DNA of 64,000 nucleotides from JBBPYC01 sp965218765 (GCA_965218765.1 CBDCLU010000002.1:868001-932000), one strand, 5' to 3'. Positions 1 through 11,614 are shown, counted from the stretch's first letter. Numbers and translations are program-made. The notes: generated by a model not told the origin, from the letters alone.

Positions 1-782
1 GTGCCCATGCCGGGCCAATTGAAGACCTTCTCGATCACCACGATGCCGCCGATCAGCCCACCGAACTGCAGGCCTAGATACGTCACGAGCGGAATCGCGC
101 AGTTGCGCAGCGCGTGCTTGTAGAGCACCACGCGCTCGGACAAGCCCTTGCTGCGCGCCACGGTGATGTACTGCGCGGACAGCGTCTCGAGCATGGTGGT
201 GCGCACGAGCCGGATGTTGGTTGCGCTCAGGATGACCGCCATCGTGAGCGACGGCATCACGAGGCTCGCGGCGCCGTCCCAGCCCGACGGCGGCAGCAGC
301 GGGAACGTGATGGACAGCAGCAGCACCAGCATCAGCGCGAGCCAGAAATTCGGAAACGACAGGCCGACCAGCGACACGATGCGGATCACCTGATCGAGCG
401 GTTTGCCACGCTTGACCGCCGCACGGATGCCGAGCGGGATCGAGATCAGGATCGACGCGACCACCGATGTGAACGCGAGCATCAGCGTGGCCGGCAGCGC
501 ATCCGAAATCAGCCGCGCAACCGGCGTGCCGCCGAGAAAGCTGCGACCGAAGTCGCCGTGCAGCATGCCCTGCAGGTAGCTCAGGTACTGCACATGAAAC
601 GGCTGGTTCAGCCCGAGCGCCCGCCGGATGTTGTCCAGATCGGCTTCGTTCACGCTGCCCGATCCCTGGCTCAGCATCAATGCCGGATCGCCGGTCAGCC
701 GGATTGCGTACGACACCAGCAGCGTCACCGCGACGATCACGAACAGCGCCTGCAGCAGGCGTTTGAGCAGAAAGCCGACCAT
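1..782 (-). CDS. ABC transporter permease, DppB/GsiC type (3' end cut by window edge)
   Basis: Inner-membrane permease of a peptide/nickel-type ABC importer. The minus-strand reading begins MVGFLLKRLLQ at the ATG at 780-782, with a first membrane helix straight after. A long periplasmic loop containing GDPALML and the LGLNQPF stretch typical of DppB follows, then several hydrophobic helices. The frame runs off the left edge inside the conserved GGIVVIEKVFNWPG segment, so only the last helix or so is missing. It lies 28 bp downstream of the binding-protein gene and is the last visible gene of a three-gene operon; a DppC-type second permease probably lies to the left. Family assignment is firm; the substrate is unknown. 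Confidence 0.88.
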   Translation of the reverse strand, partial: MVGFLLKRLLQALFVIVAVTLLVSYAIRLTGDPALMLSQGSGSVNEADLDNIRRALGLNQPFHVQYLSYLQGMLHGDFGRSFLGGTPVARLISDALPATLMLAFTSVVASILISIPLGIRAAVKRGKPLDQVIRIVSLVGLSFPNFWLALMLVLLLSITFPLLPPSGWDGAASLVMPSLTMAVILSATNIRLVRTTMLETLSAQYITVARSKGLSERVVLYKHALRNCAIPLVTYLGLQFGGLIGGIVVIEKVFNWPGMG

Positions 783-810
783 CCGCCTGTTGCGCTTGCC
801 GTTCGAACGC

Positions 811-2343
811 TTATTCGACGCTGGCGTTCAGGAAGCGGAACCGGATATCGCCCGGCACCGCCAGATCCTTCACGCGCTTATTCACGCCGACGATCGTATC
901 GAGGCTGTACATCGGCATGTCGAGCGCCTGGTCCGCCACGTAGGCCGCCACCTCGCGCAGGGTTTTGCGGCGCACTTCCACGTCGTAGGTCTGGCGTTGC
1001 GATTCGAGCAGTGCGTCGAGCTTGTCGTCTTTGAGCACCGGGTTCCACTTCTGGCCCGAGTGATAGAGCAGATACGCGGTGTTGTCGAAATCGTAGGTCC
1101 AGCCGCCCCAGTTGAACTGAAACAGGTCGCCGACTTTCCAGCCCGGGATGATGTCGTTGATCAGCACCGCCGTCTCGTACGGCTTGATGGTCGCGCGCAC
1201 GCCGACGCCCTGCAGGTAGGCAGCGACCGCCTGCGCCACTTCGCCGAACGTGCTCTCGTTACCGCGCACGTCGATCTGCACTTGCGCGCCGGGCTTGACA
1301 CCGGCCTTCTCGAGTATCTTCTTCGCACCGGCCGGATCGAATGGCAGCGGCTTCAACGCCGGGTCGTAGCCGAACGACAGCGCACCCTGGAAGCTCGCAA
1401 TCGTTTTGGCATGTCCCATCAGGATCTGCTTGACGATCGCTTCGCGATCCACCGCCATGATCATCGCGCGCCGCACCTCGCGATCCTTCGTGATGCCGGT
1501 GTTTGCGTTGAAGCGCAACGTGATCGCGACCGGGCCTGGCGTGGAGACGATCTTCGCGTTGTCCGACTTGTCGATCGTGTCGATCAGGCTCAGCGGGATC
1601 AACGTGGCGACATCGACCCGGCCTGCCTGCAGCTCGGCCGCCTGTGTCGCGGGTTCGGCAATGAAGCGGTACATCACTTCGTCGAGCTTCGGCTTGCCGC
1701 CCCAGTACGTATCGTTTCGCGCCAGCGTCAGGCTGATCTTCGGCTTGTAGTCGTTGAACTTGAATGGGCCGGTGCCGACCGGGTGGGTGTTGAAGTGGTC
1801 CTCGCCCTTTTCCTGGATGTATTTCGGCGGCACGATCATCGCGCCGTAGCCGGCCAGCTTGGTGAAGATGACCGGGTCCGGCTGCTTCATCTCAAAGTCG
1901 ACGGTCGCGTCATCGACCACCACCACCTTGTCGATCGACGTGTAGTTGGAGCGCTGCGGCCCTTTGCTGCCCTCGGCGCCCAGCAGGCGGTCGAACGTGT
2001 ACTTCACCGCTTCGGCGTTGAACGGCTCGCCGTTATGGAACGTCACGCCCTGTCGCAGCTTGAATCGGATGCGATTGTTGTTGTCGAGCAGCTCCCAGCT
2101 CGTGGCCAGCCCCGGCTGCAGCGTCATGTCGGCACCGCGCATCGTCAGGCCGTCGAACAGGTTGCTGCCGACCGAGCCCCAGTAGGTGAGGAAGGTGTCG
2201 ATCGGGTCCCAGCTGCCGGCGTCCTGGTTCAGTGCGACGGTCAGTGTGCCGGCAGCCTGGACTGCGGGAGCGGCGACGCCCAGGCAACCGCCAAGGATCA
2301 GCGCAGCGGTCAGCGTTTGGAAGGAAGTTCGAAAGGTCGGCAT
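811..2343 (-). CDS. ABC transporter substrate-binding protein, family 5 (peptide/nickel/opine type)
   Basis: Periplasmic solute receptor for the adjacent ABC transporter, 510 aa from the ATG at 2343. I chose this start because MPTFRTSFQ is followed by a good signal peptide ending about AVQA; the open frame extends 16 codons upstream without one. The mature protein has the SBP_bac_5 layout: an N-terminal TLTVAL strand, the YWGSVGSNLFDGL region, GTGPFKF near residue 200 and a C-terminal domain. The gene sits between the ATPase (67 bp upstream) and the permease (28 bp downstream). Dipeptide, oligopeptide and glutathione are all possible ligands; sequence alone does not decide. Confidence 0.9.
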   Translation of the reverse strand: MPTFRTSFQTLTAALILGGCLGVAAPAVQAAGTLTVALNQDAGSWDPIDTFLTYWGSVGSNLFDGLTMRGADMTLQPGLATSWELLDNNNRIRFKLRQGVTFHNGEPFNAEAVKYTFDRLLGAEGSKGPQRSNYTSIDKVVVVDDATVDFEMKQPDPVIFTKLAGYGAMIVPPKYIQEKGEDHFNTHPVGTGPFKFNDYKPKISLTLARNDTYWGGKPKLDEVMYRFIAEPATQAAELQAGRVDVATLIPLSLIDTIDKSDNAKIVSTPGPVAITLRFNANTGITKDREVRRAMIMAVDREAIVKQILMGHAKTIASFQGALSFGYDPALKPLPFDPAGAKKILEKAGVKPGAQVQIDVRGNESTFGEVAQAVAAYLQGVGVRATIKPYETAVLINDIIPGWKVGDLFQFNWGGWTYDFDNTAYLLYHSGQKWNPVLKDDKLDALLESQRQTYDVEVRRKTLREVAAYVADQALDMPMYSLDTIVGVNKRVKDLAVPGDIRFRFLNASVE

Positions 2344-2409
2344 GTTCAGTTCCCAAGCATGAAAAGTCAAAACAGGAATGACGGCAAGCATGAAGCGGAC
2401 CGCAGCAGC

Positions 2410-4275
<1,866 letters not shown>

Positions 4276-4454
4276 CGAGGTCTTCCCGATGGCGAGAATG
4301 CAGGGCGCATAAGCAGTCCGCGCCTTGAGGTGCTGGACATTTTGCGTATCGCCCCGGCTCGAGGGGGCCGCCTGGGCAACGCGCCGCTTGCGTCGTCAAG
4401 CCGATCACCTTCTGCTGCCCGTGTCGGCATCGAAACGCGGTGATGCAGTCGCCC

Positions 4455-6185
4455 TCAGTGGCCGGACGCACCGGACGCGCCGATGCCCGTTTCGGACCTG
4501 ACCTGTTGCGCCAGGAACCCGGCCTTGTCCAGCGCCGCCCGCTTGCTGTGGTCCGTCACTGAAAACAGCCAGATGCCGATGAAGCCAATCGCCATCGAAA
4601 ACAGCGCCGGTGACGTGTAGGGAAACCAGGCCGATCCCTTCGGATGCCCAAGTGTGGCCTCCCACACCGACGGCGAAAGCACCGTGAGCGCAACCGACGA
4701 GATCAGCCCCAGGAAGCCGCCGATCACGGCCCCGCGCGTGGTGCAGCCCTTCCAGAGCACCGACAGCAGCAGCACCGGGAAATTGGCCGATGCAGCGACC
4801 GCGAACGCGAGCGACACCATGAATGCGATGTTTTGTCTTTCGAACGCGATGCCCAGCACCACCGCCACCACGCCCAGCGCCAGCACGGTCGCCCGCGACA
4901 CCTTGAGTTCGGACGCGCTGTCGGCATTGCCGTTCTTGATCACGGTCGCATACAGGTCGTGCGACACGGCGGATGCACCCGACAAGGTCAGGCCTGCGAC
5001 CACCGCCAGGATCGTGGCGAACGCAACGGCCGAGATGAAGCCCAGGAAGACGTTGCCGCCGACTGCGTTGGCCAGGTGCACCGCAGCCATGTTGTTGCCG
5101 CCGATCAGCAGGCCTTTCGCATCGAGGAAGCCTGGATTCGTCAGCACGTAGATGATCGCGCCGAACCCGATGATGAACGTCAGCAGGTAGAAGTAGCCGA
5201 TCCAGGTGGTCGCCCACAGCACCGACTTGCGCGCTTCCTTCGCGTTCGGCACGGTGAAAAAACGCATCAGGATGTGCGGCAGGCCCGCAGTGCCGAACAT
5301 CAGCGCCATGCCGAAGCTGATCGCCGAGATCGAATCCTTCACGAAGCCGCCCGGACCCATGATCGAAAACCCGGCGGCGGCCGCATCGGCCGGCGACTTG
5401 CCCGCGGTCGCGGCGAGCTGCATCTTGACGTCCACCGCCTTCGCGAACATCGCCTCCGGGCTGAAGCCGAAGTTGTAGAGCACCATGAACGCCATGAACG
5501 ATGCGCCTGCGAGCAGCAGGCAGGCCTTGATGATCTGCACCCAGGTGGTCGCCGTCATGCCGCCGAACAGCACATAGATCATCATCAGGCCGCCGACGAT
5601 CACCACCGCGATCCAGTATTCGAGCCCGAACAGCAGCTTGATGAGCTGGCCCGCGCCGACCATCTGCGCAATCAGATAGAACGCGACCACGACCAGCGTG
5701 CCGGACGCCGCGAACACGCGCACCGGTGCCTGCCTGAAGCGGAACGCGGCCACGTCGGCAAACGTGAACTTGCCGAGGTTGCGCAAGCGTTCGGCCAACA
5801 GGAACGTAACGACCGGCCAACCGACCAGAAAGCCGATGGAGAAGATCAGCCCGTCGAAACCGCTCGCCATCACGGCTGCGGAAATGCCGAGGAACGACGC
5901 CGCCGACATGTAGTCGCCCGCGATCGCCAGGCCGTTCTGAAAGCCCGTGATGCCGCCGCCCGCCGTGTAGAAATCGGCCGCCGACTTGGTCTTGGCAGCC
6001 GCCCACTTGGTAATGAACAGCGTCAGCAGCACGAACGCTGCGAACATGATGATCGCCGTCCAGTTGGTCGCCTGCTTTTCCGCCTGGCCCAGATCGGCGC
6101 CGGCCGCGATGGCAACGGTGGTGCCCGCCAGCGCCGCGGCCGCCAGCAGGCCGGCGGCGCACGTTTTCTGATGCGGGCGGCTCAT
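4455..6185 (-). CDS. actP: Cation/acetate symporter ActP (sodium:solute symporter family)
   Basis: Inner-membrane symporter for acetate and other short carboxylates, 576 aa from the ATG at 6185. After an N-terminal hydrophobic leader, SSS-family landmarks are clear: the TNWTAIIMFAAFV helix, the DFYTAGGGITGFQNGLAIAG stretch and the GDYMSAASFLGIS segment, then about a dozen further helices. The start codon overlaps the stop of the upstream DUF485 gene by four bases, so the two are translationally coupled, the standard yjcH-actP arrangement. No acs gene is visible beside it. The open frame continues far upstream, but only this start fits the family length and the coupling. Confidence 0.93.
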   Translation of the reverse strand: MSRPHQKTCAAGLLAAAALAGTTVAIAAGADLGQAEKQATNWTAIIMFAAFVLLTLFITKWAAAKTKSAADFYTAGGGITGFQNGLAIAGDYMSAASFLGISAAVMASGFDGLIFSIGFLVGWPVVTFLLAERLRNLGKFTFADVAAFRFRQAPVRVFAASGTLVVVAFYLIAQMVGAGQLIKLLFGLEYWIAVVIVGGLMMIYVLFGGMTATTWVQIIKACLLLAGASFMAFMVLYNFGFSPEAMFAKAVDVKMQLAATAGKSPADAAAAGFSIMGPGGFVKDSISAISFGMALMFGTAGLPHILMRFFTVPNAKEARKSVLWATTWIGYFYLLTFIIGFGAIIYVLTNPGFLDAKGLLIGGNNMAAVHLANAVGGNVFLGFISAVAFATILAVVAGLTLSGASAVSHDLYATVIKNGNADSASELKVSRATVLALGVVAVVLGIAFERQNIAFMVSLAFAVAASANFPVLLLSVLWKGCTTRGAVIGGFLGLISSVALTVLSPSVWEATLGHPKGSAWFPYTSPALFSMAIGFIGIWLFSVTDHSKRAALDKAGFLAQQVRSETGIGASGASGH

Positions 6186-6493
6186 CGCTGCACGCTTCGC
6201 ACGATTTCTTCGGTCAACGCGTCGTAGGTGCTGTTGGCGCGCCGCACGTAGATCGCCGTGATGATGACGGTCAAGATGATCACGCCGAAGCCCAGCGGCA
6301 TGCCCCAGGTCATCACGCCCGCACCGATGCGCTTGAACAGCAGTTCCTTGTCGAACGCGATCAGGCCGATGAAGCCGTAGTAGACGATCAGCATCAGGAT
6401 CGTCAAGGTCCAGCCGAAGCGGGATCGTTCGGCCTTCAGTTCCTGGTACTTCGGATGGCTCGCGATCCGTTGTTCCAGCGCGGTCATTTGCAT
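6182..6493 (-). CDS. DUF485 membrane protein (YjcH-like partner of ActP)
   Basis: Small inner-membrane protein of 103 aa with two hydrophobic helices (about residues 27-47 and 64-85) and charged ends, the DUF485/YjcH pattern. The start ATG at 6493 has a GGGGA element five bases upstream; a second ATG two codons later is possible. Its stop overlaps the actP start in an ATGA. Family members almost always precede actP, and a role in acetate uptake is assumed from that linkage rather than shown. Confidence 0.88.
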   Translation of the reverse strand: MQMTALEQRIASHPKYQELKAERSRFGWTLTILMLIVYYGFIGLIAFDKELLFKRIGAGVMTWGMPLGFGVIILTVIITAIYVRRANSTYDALTEEIVRSVQR

Positions 6494-6592
6494 GCAGGTC
6501 CCCGGGGATGGTTGATTTGGCGACGCGAATGGTAATGGAGAAAAAGGGGCGCCGATCGAACTTGCCGCAACCGGCTCCGAGCCGAGTCCGAC

Positions 6593-7486
6593 TCAGCCGC
6601 GCGGATGATGCCTTGCGTGCAACTGCTTGAGCCGCTCGCGCGCCACATGGGTGTAGATCGTCGTGGTCGAGATGTCCGCATGGCCCAGCAGCAATTGCAC
6701 CGCGCGCAGATCGGCGCCGTGGTTCAGCAGGTGTGTCGCGAACGCATGGCGCAACGTGTGCGGCGACAGCGGCACGCGGATGTCGGCAGCAGCCGCATGC
6801 TTCTTGACGATCATCCAGAACATCACGCGGCTCATCGCACCGCCGCGCTGCGTCACGAACAGGTCGCTGCTTTGCTGCGCTCGCAGGATCGCGCCACGCG
6901 CCTGCGCCAGATATCGCTCCAGCCAATACCGCGCGACTTCGCCGAACGGCACCAGCCGTTCGCGCGAGCCTTTGCCCAGCACCCGCAGCACGCCTTCGTT
7001 CAAGCTCAGGTTCAGCAGCCGCAATCCCACCAGTTCGCTCACGCGCAGGCCGCTTGCGTAGATCAGTTCGAGCATGGCACGGTCGCGCAGGCCCACCGGC
7101 GTGTCCACGTCGGGCGCGGCCAGCAGCGCCTCGACCTGCGGCTCGGTCAGCACCTTCGGTATGCGCAGCGACTGCCGCGCGGACTGCAGCTTCACGGTCG
7201 GGTCTGCATGGATCACGCCTTCGCGCAGCGCCCAGCGGAAGTAGCGCTTGAACACCGTGAGCCGGCGGTTCGCGGTGCTGGCCTTGGTCTGCGCATGGCG
7301 GTGCGAGAAGTAGCCGGCCAGATCGGCTTCTGCCACCTGATCGAGCACCTTGTCATGGCCGGCCAGCCACTCCGCCAACGTCGACAGGTCACGCCGGTAG
7401 GCCGCCAGCGTATTGGTAGCCAGCCCCTGCTCGAGCCAGACCGCGTCGATGAACGCGTCGATGCGGGCTTGCACGTCAGGCGCCAC
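6593..7486 (-). CDS. xerD: Tyrosine recombinase XerD
   Basis: Site-specific recombinase resolving chromosome dimers at dif together with XerC, 297 aa. The N-terminal SAM-like core-binding domain (to about residue 105) contains NTLAAYRRDL. The catalytic domain shows the conserved Arg in ASGLRVSELVGL, then HTLRHAFATHLL, LLGHADISTTTIYTHV with the second His and the nucleophilic Tyr, and a C-terminal RERLKQLHARHHPRG tail that is XerD-like rather than XerC-like. Length is normal for XerD. It stands alone, divergent from the PEP-mutase-like gene, and is unrelated to the island integrase at 22.85 kb. Confidence 0.92.
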   Translation of the reverse strand: MAPDVQARIDAFIDAVWLEQGLATNTLAAYRRDLSTLAEWLAGHDKVLDQVAEADLAGYFSHRHAQTKASTANRRLTVFKRYFRWALREGVIHADPTVKLQSARQSLRIPKVLTEPQVEALLAAPDVDTPVGLRDRAMLELIYASGLRVSELVGLRLLNLSLNEGVLRVLGKGSRERLVPFGEVARYWLERYLAQARGAILRAQQSSDLFVTQRGGAMSRVMFWMIVKKHAAAADIRVPLSPHTLRHAFATHLLNHGADLRAVQLLLGHADISTTTIYTHVARERLKQLHARHHPRG

Positions 7487-7566
7487 GCGTGCCGGCGCCA
7501 GAGGCGGGGTTAGAGTGCGGCAGACGATTCATCATGCGATTGTTCATCAGCTGCGCGAGCCCCACC

Positions 7567-8433
7567 ATGTCGAACCCGATCCCCTCCATCTCCGACCGGC
7601 GCCGCAGGTTCCGCGCGTTGCATCAGTCGGGCTGTTTCGTGCTGCCCAACCCCTGGGACATCGGCAGCACGCGTTATCTGCAAGGGCTCGGATTCCAGGC
7701 GCTGGCCAGCACCAGTTCGGGCTTCGCCTGGTCCCGCGGCCATCCGGACAACGGCATCACACGCGATATGGCGATCGCGCATCTGGCCGAACTGGTGGCG
7801 GCCACGGAACTGCCTGTGAACGCCGATTTCGAGAGCGGCTTCAGCGCCGATCCGGCCGGGGTGGAGGCCAGCGTGCGGCTTGCGATCGAGGCCGGCGTCG
7901 CGGGCTTGTCGATCGAGGATGCGACCGGCGACGCCGCGCATCCGCTGTTCTCCATGGAACAGGCCGTCGAGCGCCTGCGCGCGGCGCGCCGCGCGATCGA
8001 TGCCAGCGGCGGCGACGTGCTGCTGGTCGGCCGCGCCGAATGCTTCCTGGTTGGCCAGCCCGGTCTCGACGAGACGATCGCGCGGCTCAAAGGTTATTCG
8101 AACGCCGGCGCCGATTGCCTCTACGCACCCGGCATTCGCACGCGCGAGCAGATCACGGCGGTGGTGGCGGCCGTCGCGCCGAAGCCCGTGAATCTGCTGG
8201 TCGGCTGGAGCAGCGACATGACGGTCGCCGACATCGCTGCGCTCGGCGTGCGCCGCATCAGCGTGGGCGGCGCGTTGGCACGCTCGGCCTGGGGTGGCTT
8301 CATGCTTGCAGCGCAGGCGCTGGCCGACGGCCGGTTCGACGGCTTCGCACAGGCGGCTTCCGGACAAGTTCTGAACGACACGTTTGCCGAGGATCTTCTG
8401 CAACGGACCACCGGCCGAAGCGCGCCGCGCTAG
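7567..8433 (+). CDS. Isocitrate lyase / PEP mutase superfamily protein
   Basis: Probable C-C or C-P lyase of the PEP mutase/ICL fold, 288 aa from the ATG at 7567. An open frame extends 26 codons upstream, but homologues begin near this Met. It shows the family pattern: LPNPWDIGSTRYLQGLGF at the N-terminus, the metal-site segment VNADFESGF, and the IEDATGD loop. The isocitrate-lyase KKCGH motif is absent, so true isocitrate lyase activity is unlikely; an oxaloacetate hydrolase or methylisocitrate-lyase-like role is possible. Its 3' end overlaps the convergent Bug gene by four bases. Confidence 0.8.
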   Translation: MSNPIPSISDRRRRFRALHQSGCFVLPNPWDIGSTRYLQGLGFQALASTSSGFAWSRGHPDNGITRDMAIAHLAELVAATELPVNADFESGFSADPAGVEASVRLAIEAGVAGLSIEDATGDAAHPLFSMEQAVERLRAARRAIDASGGDVLLVGRAECFLVGQPGLDETIARLKGYSNAGADCLYAPGIRTREQITAVVAAVAPKPVNLLVGWSSDMTVADIAALGVRRISVGGALARSAWGGFMLAAQALADGRFDGFAQAASGQVLNDTFAEDLLQRTTGRSAPR

Positions 8434-9416
8434 TTGTCGAGCGACAGCTTCGCGTCCGCCACCACCTTCTTGTACAGCGCGAGTTCGTCCTTGATCTGTT
8501 GCGCAAACTGCCCGGGCGTGTTGCCGACGACCAGCGCGCCGGCGCCTTCGATACGCTCCCGCACCGCGGGCTCGGCCAACGCGGTCTTCACGCCTGCGTT
8601 GACCTTCGCGACCACGTCCGCCGGCAGGCCTTTCGGGCCGTAGATGCCGTAGAACGCCATCCGGTTCACCGGCTCCAGGCCGGCTTCCTTGAAGGTGGGC
8701 ACGTTCGGCAGCGACGCCTGGCGCGCCGGAGCCGCGATTGCGATCGCGACCAGCCGGCCGTCCTTGATGAACGGCATCGCGGACGGCAGGTTGTCGAAGA
8801 TCATCGGCACCTGGCCGGCCACCGTGTCGTTCAACGCGGGGCCGGAGCCGCGGTACGGCACGTGCGTGATCGAGGTGCCCGTCAGGCTCTTGAACAACTC
8901 CATCTGCAGGTGCGCGATGCTGCCGGTGCCAGACGTGGCAAACGCGTATTTGGACGGATTGCGCTTGACTTCGGCGACCAGGCCGGCGACGTTTTTGGCC
9001 GGGAACGACGGATGCACCGCAAGCACGTTCGGCGTCGCCGCGATGTTCACGATCGGCGTGAAGTCCGCGATCGGGTCGTACGGGATCTTCGGGTTGATCG
9101 CGGGATTGGTAGCGGTGGTTGACACGCTCGCCATGCCGAGCGAATAGCCGTCCGGGGTGGCCCGCGCGGTTTCCGCCGCGCCGACCGCCCCACCCCCGCC
9201 GCCGCGGTTTTCCACGATCACCGATGTGCCGAGCGCCTTGCCGAGCGGGTCCGCAATGATGCGTGCCACGATATCGGTGGTGCCGCCGGCGGCGAACGGC
9301 ACCAGCAGCTTGATCACCTTGTTCGGGTACGGCGCGGTCTGCGCCGATGCACCGGCTGCGACCAGCAACCACGCGAACAACGACAGGCCGGTGGTCAAGG
9401 CAGCGCGACGAGACAT
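8430..9416 (-). CDS. Tripartite tricarboxylate transporter substrate-binding protein (Bug/TctC family)
   Basis: Periplasmic binding protein of the Bug family, 328 aa. A signal peptide ends at about GASA, followed by the family N-terminus YPNKVIKLLVPFAAGGTTD, the RGGGGGAVGA loop, and the IAHLQMELF and HVPYRGSGPALND segments. These proteins feed TctAB-type transporters, but no tctA or tctB lies nearby; orphan Bug genes are very common in Burkholderiales. Ligand unknown, usually a carboxylate. It is convergent with the PEP-mutase-like gene. Confidence 0.92.
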   Translation of the reverse strand: MSRRAALTTGLSLFAWLLVAAGASAQTAPYPNKVIKLLVPFAAGGTTDIVARIIADPLGKALGTSVIVENRGGGGGAVGAAETARATPDGYSLGMASVSTTATNPAINPKIPYDPIADFTPIVNIAATPNVLAVHPSFPAKNVAGLVAEVKRNPSKYAFATSGTGSIAHLQMELFKSLTGTSITHVPYRGSGPALNDTVAGQVPMIFDNLPSAMPFIKDGRLVAIAIAAPARQASLPNVPTFKEAGLEPVNRMAFYGIYGPKGLPADVVAKVNAGVKTALAEPAVRERIEGAGALVVGNTPGQFAQQIKDELALYKKVVADAKLSLDN

Positions 9417-9535
9417 GGGTGAATTCCTTGCAGTGATGGTGCGATGAGAAACGGGCCGGATCAGCCAGCGGATGACAGCGTGGCAGCGCCCATTGTTGTC
9501 CGGTAGCGCCGATACCGGCTGCTATTCTCACCCGC

Positions 9536-10441
9536 TTGAACCACGTCGTGCTCCTGCTGCCGGACTTCCTGCTGATCCTCTGCGGCTTCCTGGTCTGCAA
9601 TCTCACAGCGCTGAACCGCACGGTCTGGCAGCAGGTGGAAGCGCTGGTCTACTACTTTCTGTTCCCGGTGCTGCTGTTCCACTCGATCGCCAAGAGCACG
9701 CTCGACATCGCCTCCGCGTCCGCGCTGCTGGCCGCCGGCGTGCTGCTGATCGGCTCGGGCATCGCGCTCGCCTATCTGCTGCCGCACCTGCCGTGGCTGG
9801 GTCCGCGCATCGATCGGCGCGCGTATGCGGCCGGCGCGCAGGTCGCGTTTCGGTTCAGCACGTTCATCGCGCTGGCGTTGTGCGAACGGCTCACGGGTCC
9901 GCGCGGGCTGCTGCTGATCGCGATGCTGGTGGGGTTTTGCGTGCCACTGGTCAACGTCGGCGCGGTCTGGCCGATGGCGCGCGCGGGTGGCCTGGGGTTC
10001 CTGCGCGAGGTGGTGCGCAATCCGTTGATCATCGCGACTGCGGCCGGGCTGATCGCGAACGCGGCCGGTGTGAAGTTGCCGGCTGTTTTGGAGCCGGCAG
10101 TCGAGCGCATCGGCTTGGCAGCACTGCCGCTCGGGCTGATGGCGGCCGGCGCGGGCCTGCAGATCGGCGCACTCGCAAGGTCGAAGGCGTTGTCGATCGG
10201 CCTGTTGTCGATCCGCCATCTGTGGCTGCCGCTGATCGGCTTCGGGCTTGCAAAAGCATTCGCGCTCGATCCGGTGCAGACGACCGTGCTGATCGTTTTT
10301 TCCTCCGTGCCGACCGCCTCGAGTTGCTATGTGCTGGCCGCGCGCATGGGTTACGACGGGCCCTATGTGGCGGGGCTGGTCACGTGTTCGACCCTGCTCG
10401 GCATGGTCAGCCTGCCGCTGGCGCTGGCTGCCATCGGCTGA
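9536..10441 (+). CDS. AEC family transporter (auxin efflux carrier type)
   Basis: Inner-membrane carrier of about 301 aa with ten predicted hydrophobic helices; the N-terminal segment LLPDFLLILCGFLVCNL and the C-terminal PTASSCYVLA half-site are typical of the AEC family. Bacterial members export or exchange carboxylates such as malate or malonate. The start is uncertain: the frame opens with TTG at 9536 and a GTG lies 12 bases later. A TATTCT element sits only about nine bases before the TTG, so the message could be nearly leaderless. Substrate not determinable. Confidence 0.85.
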   Translation: MNHVVLLLPDFLLILCGFLVCNLTALNRTVWQQVEALVYYFLFPVLLFHSIAKSTLDIASASALLAAGVLLIGSGIALAYLLPHLPWLGPRIDRRAYAAGAQVAFRFSTFIALALCERLTGPRGLLLIAMLVGFCVPLVNVGAVWPMARAGGLGFLREVVRNPLIIATAAGLIANAAGVKLPAVLEPAVERIGLAALPLGLMAAGAGLQIGALARSKALSIGLLSIRHLWLPLIGFGLAKAFALDPVQTTVLIVFSSVPTASSCYVLAARMGYDGPYVAGLVTCSTLLGMVSLPLALAAIG

Positions 10442-10489
10442 CTGTTCGCTCTTTATTTGGTAGCTGGACAGGCAGCACTCATCAGCGCC

Positions 10490-11614
10490 TCAGCCCGATT
10501 TTTTGAATGAATCGCAGTCCAGCGCCCATTGCACGTGCTCGCGCACCAGCGCGCTGTCATGCGATGCGCGCGCGTGCAGCGCGGCCAGCAGCGCAGCGCG
10601 TTCGGCCGGCTCAGGCGCTGCCGCCAGCGCATTGCCGAGCGCGACTGCGATGTTGCGCAGCCAGCGCACGTGGCCGATGCGGCGCATCGCGCTGCCTTCG
10701 GTGCGTTGCAGGAACTGCGGTTCGTCCCATGCGAACAGTTCGGTGAGCGCGGCGCCGGCCAGGCCCGCACGCGCCTCGAAGTCGGGCAGCCCAGAACGCT
10801 TGGCAAACTTGTTCCACGGGCAGATCAACTGGCAGTCGTCGCAGCCATAGATGCGGTTGCCGATCAGCGGCCGAAGCGCCAGCGGGATCGCGCCCTGGTG
10901 CTCAATCGTGAGGTAGGAAATGCAGCGGCGCGCATCGAGCCGTTGCGGCCCGAGAATCGCCTGCGTCGGGCAGATGTCGATGCAGGCGCGGCACTTGCCG
11001 CAGTGCGCGCGGTCCGGCGCGGTCGGCGGCAATGCGAAGTCGACGAACAGCTCGCCCAGAAAGAACATGGATCCCGCGTCCCGGCTCAGTGCCAGCGTAT
11101 GCTTGCCGCGCCAGCCGATCCCGCTACGCGACGCGAGCTCGACTTCCAGCACCGGCGCCGAATCGGTGAACACGCGGTGGCCGAACGGGCCGATCGCTGC
11201 TTCGATCCGGTCGGCCAGGCGTTGCAGCCGCTGCCGCAATACCTTGTGATAGTCGCGGCCGCGGGCGTACAGGGAGACAACCCCTTCCAACCGCCGGGTC
11301 AGCCGATCGAACTCGATGCGCTGCCAGTCGCAGGCCGCATCCGCCGGCAGATAGTCCATGCGCACGGTGATCACCGACAGCGTGCCCGGCACCAGCTCGG
11401 CCGGCCGTGCGCGCCGCATGCCGTGCGCTGCCATGTAGCCCATGTCGCCGTGAAAACCGTCTGCCAGCCACTGTTGCAAGCCGGCTTCCACCTCGCTGCT
11501 GAGGTCGACAGCGGCCACGCCCGTTTGCGAAAATCCCAGTTCGCCGGCCCAGTGCCGAATTTGTCCCCACAACGCAGGAGCATCGATCTGAGCAGCAGCA
11601 GCTCTTCGGTTCAT
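10490..11614 (-). CDS. queG: Epoxyqueuosine reductase QueG
   Basis: Cobalamin- and 4Fe-4S-dependent enzyme that reduces epoxyqueuosine to queuosine in tRNA wobble positions; 374 aa, cytoplasmic. Two cluster motifs are visible, CGKCRACIDICPTQAI and YGCDDCQLICPWN, and the N-terminal DUF1730 portion contains RGRDYHKVLRQRL. The C-terminus carries a HEAT-like Ala-rich stretch. It is transcribed divergently from tsaE, a pairing frequent in Proteobacteria that here joins two tRNA-modification genes across 33 bp. Confidence 0.93.
   Translation of the reverse strand: MNRRAAAAQIDAPALWGQIRHWAGELGFSQTGVAAVDLSSEVEAGLQQWLADGFHGDMGYMAAHGMRRARPAELVPGTLSVITVRMDYLPADAACDWQRIEFDRLTRRLEGVVSLYARGRDYHKVLRQRLQRLADRIEAAIGPFGHRVFTDSAPVLEVELASRSGIGWRGKHTLALSRDAGSMFFLGELFVDFALPPTAPDRAHCGKCRACIDICPTQAILGPQRLDARRCISYLTIEHQGAIPLALRPLIGNRIYGCDDCQLICPWNKFAKRSGLPDFEARAGLAGAALTELFAWDEPQFLQRTEGSAMRRIGHVRWLRNIAVALGNALAAAPEPAERAALLAALHARASHDSALVREHVQWALDCDSFKKSG

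Noticed and set aside
4644..6227. 527-codon plus-strand frame opposite actP
   Set aside because: Antisense shadow of actP; composition biased to Arg, His and Gln and no start signals.
7489..7566. N-terminal extension of the PEP-mutase-like protein
   Set aside because: The extension has no homology-like content; the ATG at 7567 gives the family start and normal length.
10529..11590. Upstream part of the plus-strand frame that continues into tsaE
   Set aside because: This part is antisense to queG; only the region after 11648 has TsaE motifs, so the long fusion is not real.
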